A stretch of DNA of 47,106 nt from an uncultured Gemmiger sp. (GTDB lineage: Bacteria > Bacillota > Clostridia > Oscillospirales > Ruminococcaceae). The DNA lies in contig CALXIA010000012.1 in assembly GCA_944388245.1 (NCBI GenBank), positions 1-47,106 of the forward strand, read 5' to 3'. The notes beneath the pieces were generated by a model that was given only the letters and a program-made list of their open reading frames with translations, ran no database searches and had not been told where the DNA came from. The position numbers and the translations under genes are program-made. This document shows, piece after piece, positions 25,277 to 32,830 of this stretch; positions within the stretch are counted from its first letter, which is position 1; each line of letters begins with the position of its first letter.

Positions 25277-25307
25277 GATGTTTTCTCCTTTCTGATCCAA
25301 CCGGTTT

Positions 25308-25360
25308 ATGTCAAATTCTTTTGACATTTTCAAAATACCAGACCTCCGCTAAAATGTCAA
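25308..25360 (-). promoter_or_regulatory. Promoter and TTGACAT operator of the XRE mini-operon
   Basis: Minus-strand promoter: TTGACA (25355-25360), exactly 17 bp, TATTTT (25332-25337) preceded by TGG. Three copies of the 7-mer TTGACAT/ATGTCAA surround it: 25308-25314, 25321-25327 and 25354-25360. The first two form a perfect 20-bp dyad (ATGTCAA-N6-TTGACAT) near the transcription start, and copies two and three form a longer inverted repeat (TTGACATTTT/AAAATGTCAA) that frames the -10. One half-site contains the -35. This fits autorepression by the small XRE protein; the protein-DNA link is inferred. Confidence 0.7.
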
Positions 25361-25387
25361 GACTTTTTTACATTTCGGCAAAAAGGA

Positions 25388-25409
25388 AAAGCCCGCTGCC
25401 GCGGGCTTT
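25388..25409 (-). terminator. Terminator of rlmH
   Basis: 9-bp stem AAAGCCCGC/GCGGGCTTT with a TGCC loop; TTTTCC and TTTTT follow on the minus strand. The rlmH stop codon (25408-25410) overlaps the 5' edge of the hairpin. Confidence 0.85.
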
Positions 25410-25887
25410 ATTTGTGGTATTTGATGTGGCGGTTGATGCAGCAGGCCCGGTAGATCTGCTCGGCCAGAACCACCCGGGCCAGCTGGTGGGGCAAGGTGAT
25501 GCGGCCCATGGAAAACCGCAGCGCCGCTGCCTGCTTGACCGCCGGGGCAAGCCCGTGGGAGGAGCCGATCACAAAGGCCACGTCCCCCGCGCCGCCCACC
25601 GCCCGATCGTTCAGCCAGGCGGCCAGTTCCTCGCTGGACAGGGTCTTGCCCTCCACACAGAGGGCCACGATGGCCGCGCCCTTGCGCACACTGGCCAGGA
25701 TGGCCTGCCCTTCCTTTTCCAGCGCCCGCTGCACAAGGGCCGGGCTGTCCTCCCGCAAAGGCTGTTCCGGCAACTCGATCACCCGAAAATCGCACAGCGC
25801 GCCCAAGCGCTTCTGGTACTCGGCCACGCCGGCGGCGCACCAGGCGGCGTTCAGTTTTCCCACGCAGATCAGATCGATGTGCTGCAT
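25408..25887 (-). CDS. rlmH: 23S rRNA (pseudouridine1915-N3)-methyltransferase RlmH
   Basis: SPOUT methyltransferase that N3-methylates pseudouridine 1915 in helix 69 of 23S rRNA on assembled 70S ribosomes, with SAM. 159 residues, exactly the usual length. The SAM knot motifs are visible: FVIGSSHGLAPAVKQAAALRFSMGRITLPHQLARVVLAEQIYRA (C-terminal), and the N-terminal CVGKL start. Begins one base after the stop of the MBL-fold gene, so it is coupled to it. The final residues CCINRHIKYHK match the family's basic tail. Confidence 0.97.
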   Translation of the reverse strand: MQHIDLICVGKLNAAWCAAGVAEYQKRLGALCDFRVIELPEQPLREDSPALVQRALEKEGQAILASVRKGAAIVALCVEGKTLSSEELAAWLNDRAVGGAGDVAFVIGSSHGLAPAVKQAAALRFSMGRITLPHQLARVVLAEQIYRACCINRHIKYHK

Positions 25888-25888
25888 A

Positions 25889-26677
25889 TCAGAACTCCAA
25901 AATCGGGCTGGGCTCGTTGCGGCGCTGGGCCTGCACCACCACGTCCGGCCCGGGGATCATGTCGGCGGCCAACAGCGCTTTTTGCACCGCGCTCAGCGCC
26001 AGTTCCGGGGTATTGTTCTCCTTGCTCAGATGGCACAGGGCGATCTTCTTGCACCCCGCCTGTACCAGTTCCAACACCTTGGCGGCGCACTCCGGGTTGG
26101 ACAGATGGCCGAAGGGTGAGGCGATGCGGGTCTTGAGATAGTAGGGATAGCTGCCGTGCTGCAGGCTGTAGGGATCGTAGTTGGCCTCCAGCGCCACCAG
26201 GTCGGCCCCGTCCAGGGCGGTATGTACCGTTTCGGTCAACTGGCCCAGGTCGGTGGCAATCGCCATGATCTTGCCGTCCGGCGTGGCGATCCGGTAACCG
26301 CAGCAGGGCACGTCGTGGGGGGTGGGAAAGGCGGTGACGGTAAACTCTCCGATCTGCTCCGGCCGGCCGCCTACCGCGATCAGCTGCGCGGCGGGCGGCA
26401 GGTCCCCCCGATCCGCCAGAAAGTCCAGCGTTTCCGGCAGGCCGAACACCGGCACATCGTAGTGTTTCAGGAACACCTTGAGCCCGGCGATGTGGTCCGC
26501 GTGTTCATGGGTGATGAGGATGCCCTGCAGATCCCGCACCGACAGCCCCAGATCCTTCAGCGCGCCGGTGGTGATGCGGCAGCTTTTGCCCATATCGATC
26601 AGCAGATAGCCCTGGCCGCTGCGCACCAGTCCGCAGTTGCCGGAGGAACCGGAATACAGGGTAGTAAAACTTGCCAT
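25889..26677 (-). CDS. MBL-fold metallo-hydrolase (YycJ/WalJ-like)
   Basis: A 262-residue metallo-beta-lactamase-fold protein of the YycJ/WalJ group, found next to rlmH or the WalRK genes in many Firmicutes and linked there to DNA or cell-wall homeostasis. Metal motif ITHEHADHIAGL (THxHxDH, about 55-66), further histidines in TPHDVPCCGY and FGHLSN, and an aspartate in IATDLGQ. Start ATG preceded by GAGGTG. It begins 23 nt after the murA terminator and no promoter is visible between, so it may depend on read-through from murA. Exact substrate unknown. Confidence 0.9.
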   Translation of the reverse strand: MASFTTLYSGSSGNCGLVRSGQGYLLIDMGKSCRITTGALKDLGLSVRDLQGILITHEHADHIAGLKVFLKHYDVPVFGLPETLDFLADRGDLPPAAQLIAVGGRPEQIGEFTVTAFPTPHDVPCCGYRIATPDGKIMAIATDLGQLTETVHTALDGADLVALEANYDPYSLQHGSYPYYLKTRIASPFGHLSNPECAAKVLELVQAGCKKIALCHLSKENNTPELALSAVQKALLAADMIPGPDVVVQAQRRNEPSPILEF

Positions 26678-26699
26678 TCTTCACCTCATACACAAAAAG

Positions 26700-26722
26700 C
26701 CGGGGACGCGCACCGCCCCCGG
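26700..26722 (-). terminator. Terminator of murA
   Basis: Stem CCGGGG/CCCCGG around an 11-nt GC-rich loop, followed on the minus strand by CTTTTTG. The MBL-fold gene starts only 23 nt downstream. Confidence 0.75.
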
Positions 26723-26735
26723 AAAAACATCTGTT

Positions 26736-28019
26736 TCACAGCGCCTGCGGCATGGAGGGCGCGGGCACCGAGATCCGGCGCACGTTCGCGCCCAGACCCT
26801 GCAATTTGCCCACCAGATTTTCATATCCGCGCTCAATGTGGGCGATCTCCTCGATCTCGCTGGTGCCGTTGGCGGACAATGCCGCCACCACCAGGGCCGC
26901 TCCGGCCCGCAGATCCGAAGCGCGCAGCGGGGCGGCCAGCAGTTCCGGCACCCCTTCGATGACCGCCACCTGGCCGTCCACCTGGATATTGGCCCCCATG
27001 CGAACCAGCTCGTCCACATAGCGGAACCGGTTTTCCCAGATGCCCTCGGTGATGTTGGGGGTGTCCCGGGCAATGGTGAGCAGTACCGTCATGAGCGGCT
27101 GCATGTCGGTGGGAAAGCCCGGATGGGGCATGGTCTTGATCTTCAGCGGCAGCAGGTCCCCGTTGCGATAGACCCGCACCGCGTCGTCAAACTCCTCCAC
27201 CGTGGCGCCCGCCAGCTCCAGCTTGGCGGTGATCGGCTCCAGGTGTTTGGGGATCACATTGTGGATCAGCACGTTGCCGCCGGTCATGGCGGCGGCAACC
27301 ATAAAGCTGCCCGCCTCGATCTGATCGGGAATAATGGAATAGGTGCAGCCGTGCATGGACTTGACGCCCCGGATCTTGATGCAGTCGGTGCCGGCGCCGC
27401 GCACATCCGCGCCCATCATGTTCAAAAAGTTGGCCAGGTCCACAATGTGCGGTTCCTTGGCCACGTTCTCCAGCACCGTCTGGCCTTCCGCCAGCACGGC
27501 GCTGAGCATGGCGTTCATGGTGGCGCCCACCGAAACGGTGTCAAAGAATACATGGGCGCCGCGCAGCCGGTCGCTCTCCACATGGATGCGGCCGTATTCC
27601 ACCGAATCGGACGCGCCCAGAGCGGTAAAGGCTTTCAGATGCTGGTCGATGGGGCGGGGGCCCAGATCGCAGCCGCCGGGCATGGCCACCTGCGCCGAGC
27701 CGAACCGGCCCAGCAGCGCCCCCAGAAAGTAGTAGCTGGCGCGCATCTGACGGGACAGATCATCCGGCACAGCGGCACAGCGGATATGGGTCGTATCAAT
27801 TTCATAACAGTTCTTGTTGAGCATCCGCACCCGGGCGCCCAGCGCCGACAGGATACGCAGCGACACCAGCACGTCGCTGATGGCGGGCAGATTTTCCACC
27901 ACACAAACATCGGCCGCCAGAATGGTGGCCGGCAGGATCGCAACGGCGGCATTTTTTGCCCCGCTGATGGAAACCTCGCCCACCAGCGGCGTACCGCCCT
28001 GAATCACGAATTTTTCCAA
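26736..28019 (-). CDS. murA: UDP-N-acetylglucosamine 1-carboxyvinyltransferase
   Basis: First committed enzyme of peptidoglycan synthesis: transfers enolpyruvate from PEP to UDP-GlcNAc; cytoplasmic. 427 residues, normal length. Motifs: GGTPLVGEVSISGAKNAAVAILPATILA at the N-terminus, and the loop GGCDLGPRPIDQHLKAF with the catalytic cysteine (Cys115 of E. coli), so the enzyme has the fosfomycin-target cysteine. C-terminal PHPGFPTDMQPL and FRYVDELVRMGA match the family. The start is TTG: AAAGGGGAG lies 8 nt before it and the protein then begins MEKFVIQGG as usual; in-frame codons upstream lack family similarity. Own promoter upstream; ends at a terminator. Confidence 0.96.
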   Translation of the reverse strand: MEKFVIQGGTPLVGEVSISGAKNAAVAILPATILAADVCVVENLPAISDVLVSLRILSALGARVRMLNKNCYEIDTTHIRCAAVPDDLSRQMRASYYFLGALLGRFGSAQVAMPGGCDLGPRPIDQHLKAFTALGASDSVEYGRIHVESDRLRGAHVFFDTVSVGATMNAMLSAVLAEGQTVLENVAKEPHIVDLANFLNMMGADVRGAGTDCIKIRGVKSMHGCTYSIIPDQIEAGSFMVAAAMTGGNVLIHNVIPKHLEPITAKLELAGATVEEFDDAVRVYRNGDLLPLKIKTMPHPGFPTDMQPLMTVLLTIARDTPNITEGIWENRFRYVDELVRMGANIQVDGQVAVIEGVPELLAAPLRASDLRAGAALVVAALSANGTSEIEEIAHIERGYENLVGKLQGLGANVRRISVPAPSMPQAL

Positions 28020-28105
28020 AACGCAAACTCCCCTTTGAGATTGCCGGACGTGGCCGGAAAAGGCCGCCGCCCGTGGATTTGTCCAGGCGGCGCCGCCGCC
28101 CGTCA

Positions 28106-28140
28106 ACTGTCTTATTATACACCATTTCACGCCGGAATCA
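28106..28140 (-). promoter_or_regulatory. Promoter of murA
   Basis: Minus strand: perfect TATAAT (about 28114-28119) with TTGATT 16 bp upstream, about 95 nt before the TTG start codon. Confidence 0.6.
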
Positions 28141-28282
28141 AACCCCTGGGCTTATTCTTTACGAAATTGTTTCTTCTATCCGTCGCTTTGGGCTTTTTCC
28201 GCAAAAAAATATCAAAAACAACAAAAACAGGACGCAGGATTTGGTGAAATCACCTGTCCCGCGCCCTGTCCGGCCGCTCGGT
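28131..28282. other. Intergenic stretch between murA and M23 gene
   Basis: About 150 nt without a gene beyond the murA promoter. It holds an imperfect GC-rich stem near 28225-28265 followed on the minus strand by T-rich sequence (TTTTTGTTGTTTTTG), a probable terminator of the M23 gene. The stem is irregular, so the call is tentative. Confidence 0.5.
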
Positions 28283-29812
28283 TCACATGCTGGGGAAGTA
28301 GTTTCGCGCGCTGACCCGTCTGCCGCCCAGATAGATCTCCCAGTGGCAATGGTTGCCGAAGGAATTGCCGGTGTTGCCCACCGCGCCGATCACATCCTCC
28401 TGGGATACATACTGCCCGTAACTCACATACAGTTTGCTGCAATGGGCGTACAGGGTGCGCATCCCGTTGCCGTGGTCGAGAATGATGTAATTGCCGTAGC
28501 TGTAGTGCCAGCCGGCGGTGACCACCCGGCCGTCCGCCGCCGCCAGAATATCCTGCCCGGCGTTGGCGCAGATATCCGCGCCGGTGTGGCCGGAACTCAT
28601 CCAGCGGCTCACATACTTGTAGTTGGGCACCGGCCACAGCAGGGTCCCGTACCCGGACACCTCCGCCAGCGAACCAGCCGGCATCCGGCTGCCGATCACG
28701 ATCTCCTCGTTGACCGGCTCGGTCAGGGTGACGCTTTCCACGATCTGCTCGGTGGTGACCCCGTTTTCGGTGACATAATCCACGGTGACCTGGGCCGATC
28801 CGGCCTGGCCGGCCTGCACGGTCTGCTTGCTGCCCCAGCGGTAGTCCTCCGAGTGGGTGGTGATGGTCTCGTAGGGGATCTCCCGGATCTCCACCGCCCG
28901 GCGGACGGTGCGCAGCCCGAACAGATCCGGATCGGAAAGGGTCTGTTGTACCGCCGTTTCACTGGAGATATCGCTGGTAAAGTAGATCCCTTCCTGCAAT
29001 TCCACATCCCGGATAAACTCTGCCGCGCTGCCCTGCCCGGCATTCTCGGCCGCAGTGGTTTTCATCGCCTGCAGCGCCTGCCGAAGCCCGGGCGCGTCGT
29101 CGCTGACCAGCACCAGCTGGCCGTCCACATACAGCGCCGCGCCGGGCTGGATCTCGTTGTGGGACATCTCCAGCAGGGTGCGGGCCAATGTTTTCTGATC
29201 CAGCAGCTCGTCCGGATCCACCGCCAGGGTGTAATCGGCGGTGATCTGCCACTGATCGTCCTGCCCCAGGGAAACTATATTCTGCTGCAGGGTGTTTTTG
29301 GCGGCTTCCAGCACGTTTTCGCTCTCCACGTAGCCCACCAGTTCCCCGTTGACCTCCACCGCCAGGGAAAAGCTGCGGCTCAGGGTATGCCGCACGGTAA
29401 AGACAAATACCGCCAGCGCCAGCAGCGGCATCACATACCGGCCTGCCCGCACCGCCAGATGCCCATACCGGCGCACACCGCGATAAAAATAGAGCAGCCC
29501 GCCGACCAGCGCCCGGGGCGCGCCGTGCTCCTGCCATTCCGCCCGCACAAAATCCCGGATGGACCCCACCCCATGCGCCAGGCGGGCAAACGGGGCGGCC
29601 AGATCCCGCCCTGCTGCGGCAAAGCCCGCCGCTACCGGATGCAGGAACCGTTTGTGCGCCGCACGGCCGCGAACCGCCCCCCGGCTGCCCAGCCAGCGGA
29701 CCGCGCGGGCCAGGTCACAGGCGGTGCGCTCGCCCCAGAAGCCGAGCCGGTAGGCCGCCTGCCCCAGCGCGCCGCCTGCCCGCCGGGCCATATCTGCCGG
29801 TTGCATCCGCAT
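28283..29812 (-). CDS. Membrane-anchored G5/M23 peptidase
   Basis: A 509-residue cell-wall endopeptidase. Residues 1-125 form a cytoplasmic region with the motifs YRLGFWGE (21-28) and APFARLAHG (73-81), shared with the paralogue at 31033-32808. One membrane helix at about 126-142 is followed by LAVEVNGELVGYVESENVLEAA, also shared. A G5 domain lies around 325-400 (IPYETITTHSEDYRWGSKQTVQAG...). The C-terminal M23 (LytM-type) domain has the zinc ligands H409, D413 (HTGAD) and H490 (HCH), with HGNGMRTLYAH between. No LysM. Zinc-dependent cleavage of peptide cross-bridges or stem peptides outside the cell is expected. The start ATG at 29812 follows AAGGAGG; one two codons on is also possible. Own promoter about 85 nt upstream. 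Confidence 0.87.
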   Translation of the reverse strand: MRMQPADMARRAGGALGQAAYRLGFWGERTACDLARAVRWLGSRGAVRGRAAHKRFLHPVAAGFAAAGRDLAAPFARLAHGVGSIRDFVRAEWQEHGAPRALVGGLLYFYRGVRRYGHLAVRAGRYVMPLLALAVFVFTVRHTLSRSFSLAVEVNGELVGYVESENVLEAAKNTLQQNIVSLGQDDQWQITADYTLAVDPDELLDQKTLARTLLEMSHNEIQPGAALYVDGQLVLVSDDAPGLRQALQAMKTTAAENAGQGSAAEFIRDVELQEGIYFTSDISSETAVQQTLSDPDLFGLRTVRRAVEIREIPYETITTHSEDYRWGSKQTVQAGQAGSAQVTVDYVTENGVTTEQIVESVTLTEPVNEEIVIGSRMPAGSLAEVSGYGTLLWPVPNYKYVSRWMSSGHTGADICANAGQDILAAADGRVVTAGWHYSYGNYIILDHGNGMRTLYAHCSKLYVSYGQYVSQEDVIGAVGNTGNSFGNHCHWEIYLGGRRVSARNYFPSM

Positions 29813-29848
29813 CCCCTGTTCGCCTCCTTCGCGTCTTACAAACCAAAA

Positions 29849-29868
29849 GCCGGGCTGCACAGCCCGGC
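29849..29868 (-). terminator. Terminator-like hairpin in the M23 gene leader (attenuator?)
   Basis: Perfect 9-bp stem GCCGGGCTG/CAGCCCGGC with a 2-nt CA loop, followed on the minus strand by TTTTGG. It lies between the promoter at 29897 and the M23 start codon, inside the leader, where an ordinary terminator would stop the gene itself. Either a leader attenuator or the terminator of the upstream C39-like gene. Confidence 0.6.
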
Positions 29869-29896
29869 CATCGGTCAGGAAAACCTCTTTGTTGAC

Positions 29897-29925
29897 AGTA
29901 TACCAGCTTTTTCTCCGCCCGCCAA
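29897..29925 (-). promoter_or_regulatory. Promoter of the first M23 gene
   Basis: Minus strand: TTGGCG (29920-29925), 17-bp spacer, TATACT (29897-29902) preceded by TGG (extended -10). Confidence 0.7.
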
Positions 29926-29981
29926 GGGCCGGGGAAAAATTTGCCGCTTTTTTCACCAAGGATTCACGGCGGTTTCACAAA

Positions 29982-30872
29982 TCAGGACGCCGAAGAAGAT
30001 GCGGAAGAAGCCTCTGCCGAGGGATCCGGCGTGGGCTGGGCCGGCGTTTCCCTCGGTGTGATCACCACCGCCCGGCTGCCCATAGCGGTAAAAATCTCCA
30101 TAAACTTCTGCTGCCGCACACTCTCATAGGTCTCCAGCGGGTCGGACAGGTAGAACTGGTTGTCCTCATAGCCGGTGAGCACCAAGCAATGCACATCCAC
30201 CAGAGGGGTATAGTCCTCCCCGGAGACGGTGGTCCAGGTCCACTTGGTGCTCTGGCGTACATCCTTGAAGTCGATGGTGGCCCAGACCAGCACCGGATTG
30301 CCGGCGGCCAGCTGCTCGGCCAGCCCGGCCGCGTCCACGCCGGTAATATCGGTCACATCCCAGGCGTCTGCCTGGCCCTGGGCGGCCAGATAGTTCTTCG
30401 CCGCCTGGACGATAGGCCCCTGAAAACAGTAGAACCCGCAGCTCTCTCCGCTGCTCTGGGCCGGGTCGCCCATGAATTCCACCTCCGGGTCGGCGCCGTA
30501 GAACTTTTCCGAGCGGGGCAGATACTCCTGGGCCATGGTCATCTTATCCACGTCAAAGCCCAGATATCGCAGCAGCATGGTCAGGCTGGTGATCTCGCAG
30601 CCGTTGGGCAGTTCCGGGTTCTGCCCGATCACCGGCACATCCAGATGCACCGAGGCGGGCAGCGGCAGCTGCTGGGGACCTTCGGACGCCCCGCTCTGCG
30701 TCTGGCTGGCCGCGCTTTGGCCGGACACCCCCTCGATGACCGGGGCGTTGTAGGCGCTGTTCTGACGGGCCAGCAGGCCGCCGATAAAGACCAGCACCAC
30801 CGCGCAGGCCGCAAGCAGGAGCAAAGCGGCCAGCGGCCGGGACGAGGAGCGGGCGTTTCGTCTGTTCTGCAT
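29982..30872 (-). CDS. C39-like membrane-anchored peptidase
   Basis: A 296-residue protein with a basic N-terminus, one membrane helix (14-34) and an outer papain-like domain (about 72-275) of the C39-like (YvpB-type) family. Catalytic set: Cys92 in NGCEITS, His228 in VDVHCLVLTGY, Asp244 in YLSDP. A Ser/Ala/Pro-rich tail (about 278-296) ends the protein. Such proteins are presumed extracellular cysteine peptidases; none of this branch has a proven substrate. ATG follows GGGAGGA at 8 nt; longer in-frame starts upstream would cross the promoter. It has its own promoter and lies between the two M23 genes, all leftward, so a shared cell-surface role is plausible. Confidence 0.87.
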   Translation of the reverse strand: MQNRRNARSSSRPLAALLLLAACAVVLVFIGGLLARQNSAYNAPVIEGVSGQSAASQTQSGASEGPQQLPLPASVHLDVPVIGQNPELPNGCEITSLTMLLRYLGFDVDKMTMAQEYLPRSEKFYGADPEVEFMGDPAQSSGESCGFYCFQGPIVQAAKNYLAAQGQADAWDVTDITGVDAAGLAEQLAAGNPVLVWATIDFKDVRQSTKWTWTTVSGEDYTPLVDVHCLVLTGYEDNQFYLSDPLETYESVRQQKFMEIFTAMGSRAVVITPRETPAQPTPDPSAEASSASSSAS

Positions 30873-30945
30873 AGTTTGTATCCTCCCGGCGCGAAAACGC
30901 CGTTGTTTGCAAGCATTGGCCCCCCCAAACGGGCGGTTTGCTTTT

Positions 30946-30974
30946 ATTATACCGGGCCAGATCGCTTGACGCAA
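30946..30974 (-). promoter_or_regulatory. Promoter of the C39-like gene
   Basis: Minus strand: TTGCGT (30969-30974), 17 bp, perfect TATAAT (30946-30951). It lies just after the M23-LysM terminator. The same -35/-10 pair occurs at the Crp/Fnr operon. Confidence 0.75.
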
Positions 30975-30980
30975 GCGAAA

Positions 30981-31011
30981 GCCCCGGCCGACCAGAATGG
31001 TCGGCCGGGGC
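30981..31011 (-). terminator. Terminator of the M23-LysM gene
   Basis: 14-bp perfect stem GCCCCGGCCGACCA/TGGTCGGCCGGGGC with a 3-nt loop; TTTCGCTT follows on the minus strand. Confidence 0.8.
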
Positions 31012-31032
31012 CTGTTGGTTTGCATGAAGGGA

Positions 31033-32808
31033 TCAGCCCACGTAACCCTTTGGATTGACCCGTGTTCCGTTAATGTAAATCTCAAAATGGAGATGGGTGC
31101 CGGTGGAACGGCCGGTGGAGCCCATAAAGCCGATCAGTTCGCCCTTTTCCACATACTCGCCGCGGCTGACCACGATGCCCGACATGTGGGCGTACATAGT
31201 CTGGTAACCATTGCCGTGGTTGATGCGCACGCAGATGCCATAACTCCAGTGTTCCTGCCCGGAACCGGCGGTGGTGACGATACCGCTGTCGGCGGCGTAG
31301 ATGGGCGCGCCGTAGTAGCTGAGGATATCCAGACCGTAGTGGCTGCCGCCGAAGCCGCGGCTCATCCGGTAGCTGCTGGGCACCGGCCAGGAGAAGATGC
31401 CGGAACCGACCTGACCCACATTGCCGTTGGGCAGGCGGGTACCCTTGACGATCTCTTTGTTCACAACTTCCTGCAGCACGGTCTCATTGAGCACGACCTC
31501 CTGCTGCAGCACCCCGTCGATGTAGTAGAAGTCCGACTCGATCTGTTTCAGGCCGTCGGATCCCTCCTGCACCACCTTGGTGGTGCCCCAGGCGTAGTCC
31601 GCCGATTCGGTAGTGATGGTCTGGTATTCGATCGGTTCGGTGTAGACCCGGTGTTCCACCACCTGTACCGGCAGGTAGTCCCGGGACTGGGTGACCAGAA
31701 CCTGATCGCCCACAAACAGGCTGTCCAGGATATCCGGATTCAGAGCCACCAGCTCGTTCAACGTAATATCGTTCTTTACGGCGATGCCGCTGGGGGTATC
31801 CCCCTTGACCACCGTGTAGTATACGTCCGCTTGTTCTTCCCCGTGAATGAGAGCGTCCACCTGGCTGTAGTCCACAATGGAATCGGTAAAGTAGACCCCG
31901 TCCACCAGTTCCACGTCCTTGACGAACTCCACCCGGATATTCTCGTTCTCCGGCTGCTCGTAGGGGGCTTTGATCTCCTCCAGGGCGGCGGCCAGCCGGT
32001 CCCCTTCGGTGGTGACGGCGGCGATGCTCCCGTCCACATAGAGGGCGGTGGCCTCCTGGATCTCACTGCCGGACGCCTGCAGGATGGCGTCGGTCATGTG
32101 GGTCTCGTCCATCACCGGGCCGCTGCGCACCGACAGCGAATAGGCGGGGGTGACGGTCCACTCCCGGCCGGCGGTACTGGTGGCGATACGGGCCTGCAGG
32201 TCCGAGCGGGCGGCGTCAAAGACGGTCTCGCTCTCCACATAGCCCACCACGGTGCCCTCCACTTCCACGGCCAGCACGTACTGGTAATCCAGCACGGTGC
32301 GCACCGTGTAGACAAACAGCCCCAGCGCCACGAGAGGCACCACATAGGCCACCGAGCGGCGCACCAGCGGCCAGTACAGCAGGGTACCGCGCCACAGATA
32401 GGCAAAGCCCTCCTTGGCAGCGCGGGCCTTGCCGAACTGCTGGGCCTGCTCCTTCACATGGGCGTGGATGTTGCGCATGCCGTGGATAAACCGGCGGAAA
32501 GGGGCGGTGAATTCGTCCGCCACACCCTTTACCGCGCCGGCTATGTACCCGCCCACAAGGCGGCCGGCCCGCCCCAGCACCCGTGCCAGGTCCTGCGCGG
32601 TCTCTTTGCTTCCGCGCACCAGGCACAGGCCGGTATATTCGCCCCAATAGCCCAACTGATACAACATCCAGCCCGCCGCGCGACCGGCGGAGGTAGAGGC
32701 AGTGCGCTCCAACAGGGCCCACACCCGGGCGCGCAGCGAGGCAAACCGGTTGGACGCGGAGCCCGTTTTCGATCCGCCGCCCCGGGGCGGCGTCATGGTC
32801 GGTTCCAT
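31033..32808 (-). CDS. Membrane-anchored LysM/G5/M23 peptidase
   Basis: A 591-residue paralogue of the protein at 28283-29812 with an added LysM module. Cytoplasmic N-terminus (1-150) carries YQLGYWGE (50-57) and APFRRFIHG (102-110), the same spacing as in the paralogue. Membrane helix about 154-170, then LAVEVEGTVVGYVESETVFDAA. A LysM domain around 328-372 (YYTVVKGDTPSGIAVKNDITLNELVALNPDI...) binds peptidoglycan; a G5 domain follows (about 375-450, ITTESADYAWGTTKVVQEG). The M23 domain has H490, D494 (HYGLD) and H574 (HLH). It follows the RluA gene by 22 nt and probably shares its transcript. ATG with AAGGAG about 12 nt upstream. Peptidoglycan hydrolase at the cell surface. Confidence 0.9.
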   Translation of the reverse strand: MEPTMTPPRGGGSKTGSASNRFASLRARVWALLERTASTSAGRAAGWMLYQLGYWGEYTGLCLVRGSKETAQDLARVLGRAGRLVGGYIAGAVKGVADEFTAPFRRFIHGMRNIHAHVKEQAQQFGKARAAKEGFAYLWRGTLLYWPLVRRSVAYVVPLVALGLFVYTVRTVLDYQYVLAVEVEGTVVGYVESETVFDAARSDLQARIATSTAGREWTVTPAYSLSVRSGPVMDETHMTDAILQASGSEIQEATALYVDGSIAAVTTEGDRLAAALEEIKAPYEQPENENIRVEFVKDVELVDGVYFTDSIVDYSQVDALIHGEEQADVYYTVVKGDTPSGIAVKNDITLNELVALNPDILDSLFVGDQVLVTQSRDYLPVQVVEHRVYTEPIEYQTITTESADYAWGTTKVVQEGSDGLKQIESDFYYIDGVLQQEVVLNETVLQEVVNKEIVKGTRLPNGNVGQVGSGIFSWPVPSSYRMSRGFGGSHYGLDILSYYGAPIYAADSGIVTTAGSGQEHWSYGICVRINHGNGYQTMYAHMSGIVVSRGEYVEKGELIGFMGSTGRSTGTHLHFEIYINGTRVNPKGYVG

Positions 32809-32830
32809 TCCGTTTGCTCACTCCTTTCTT

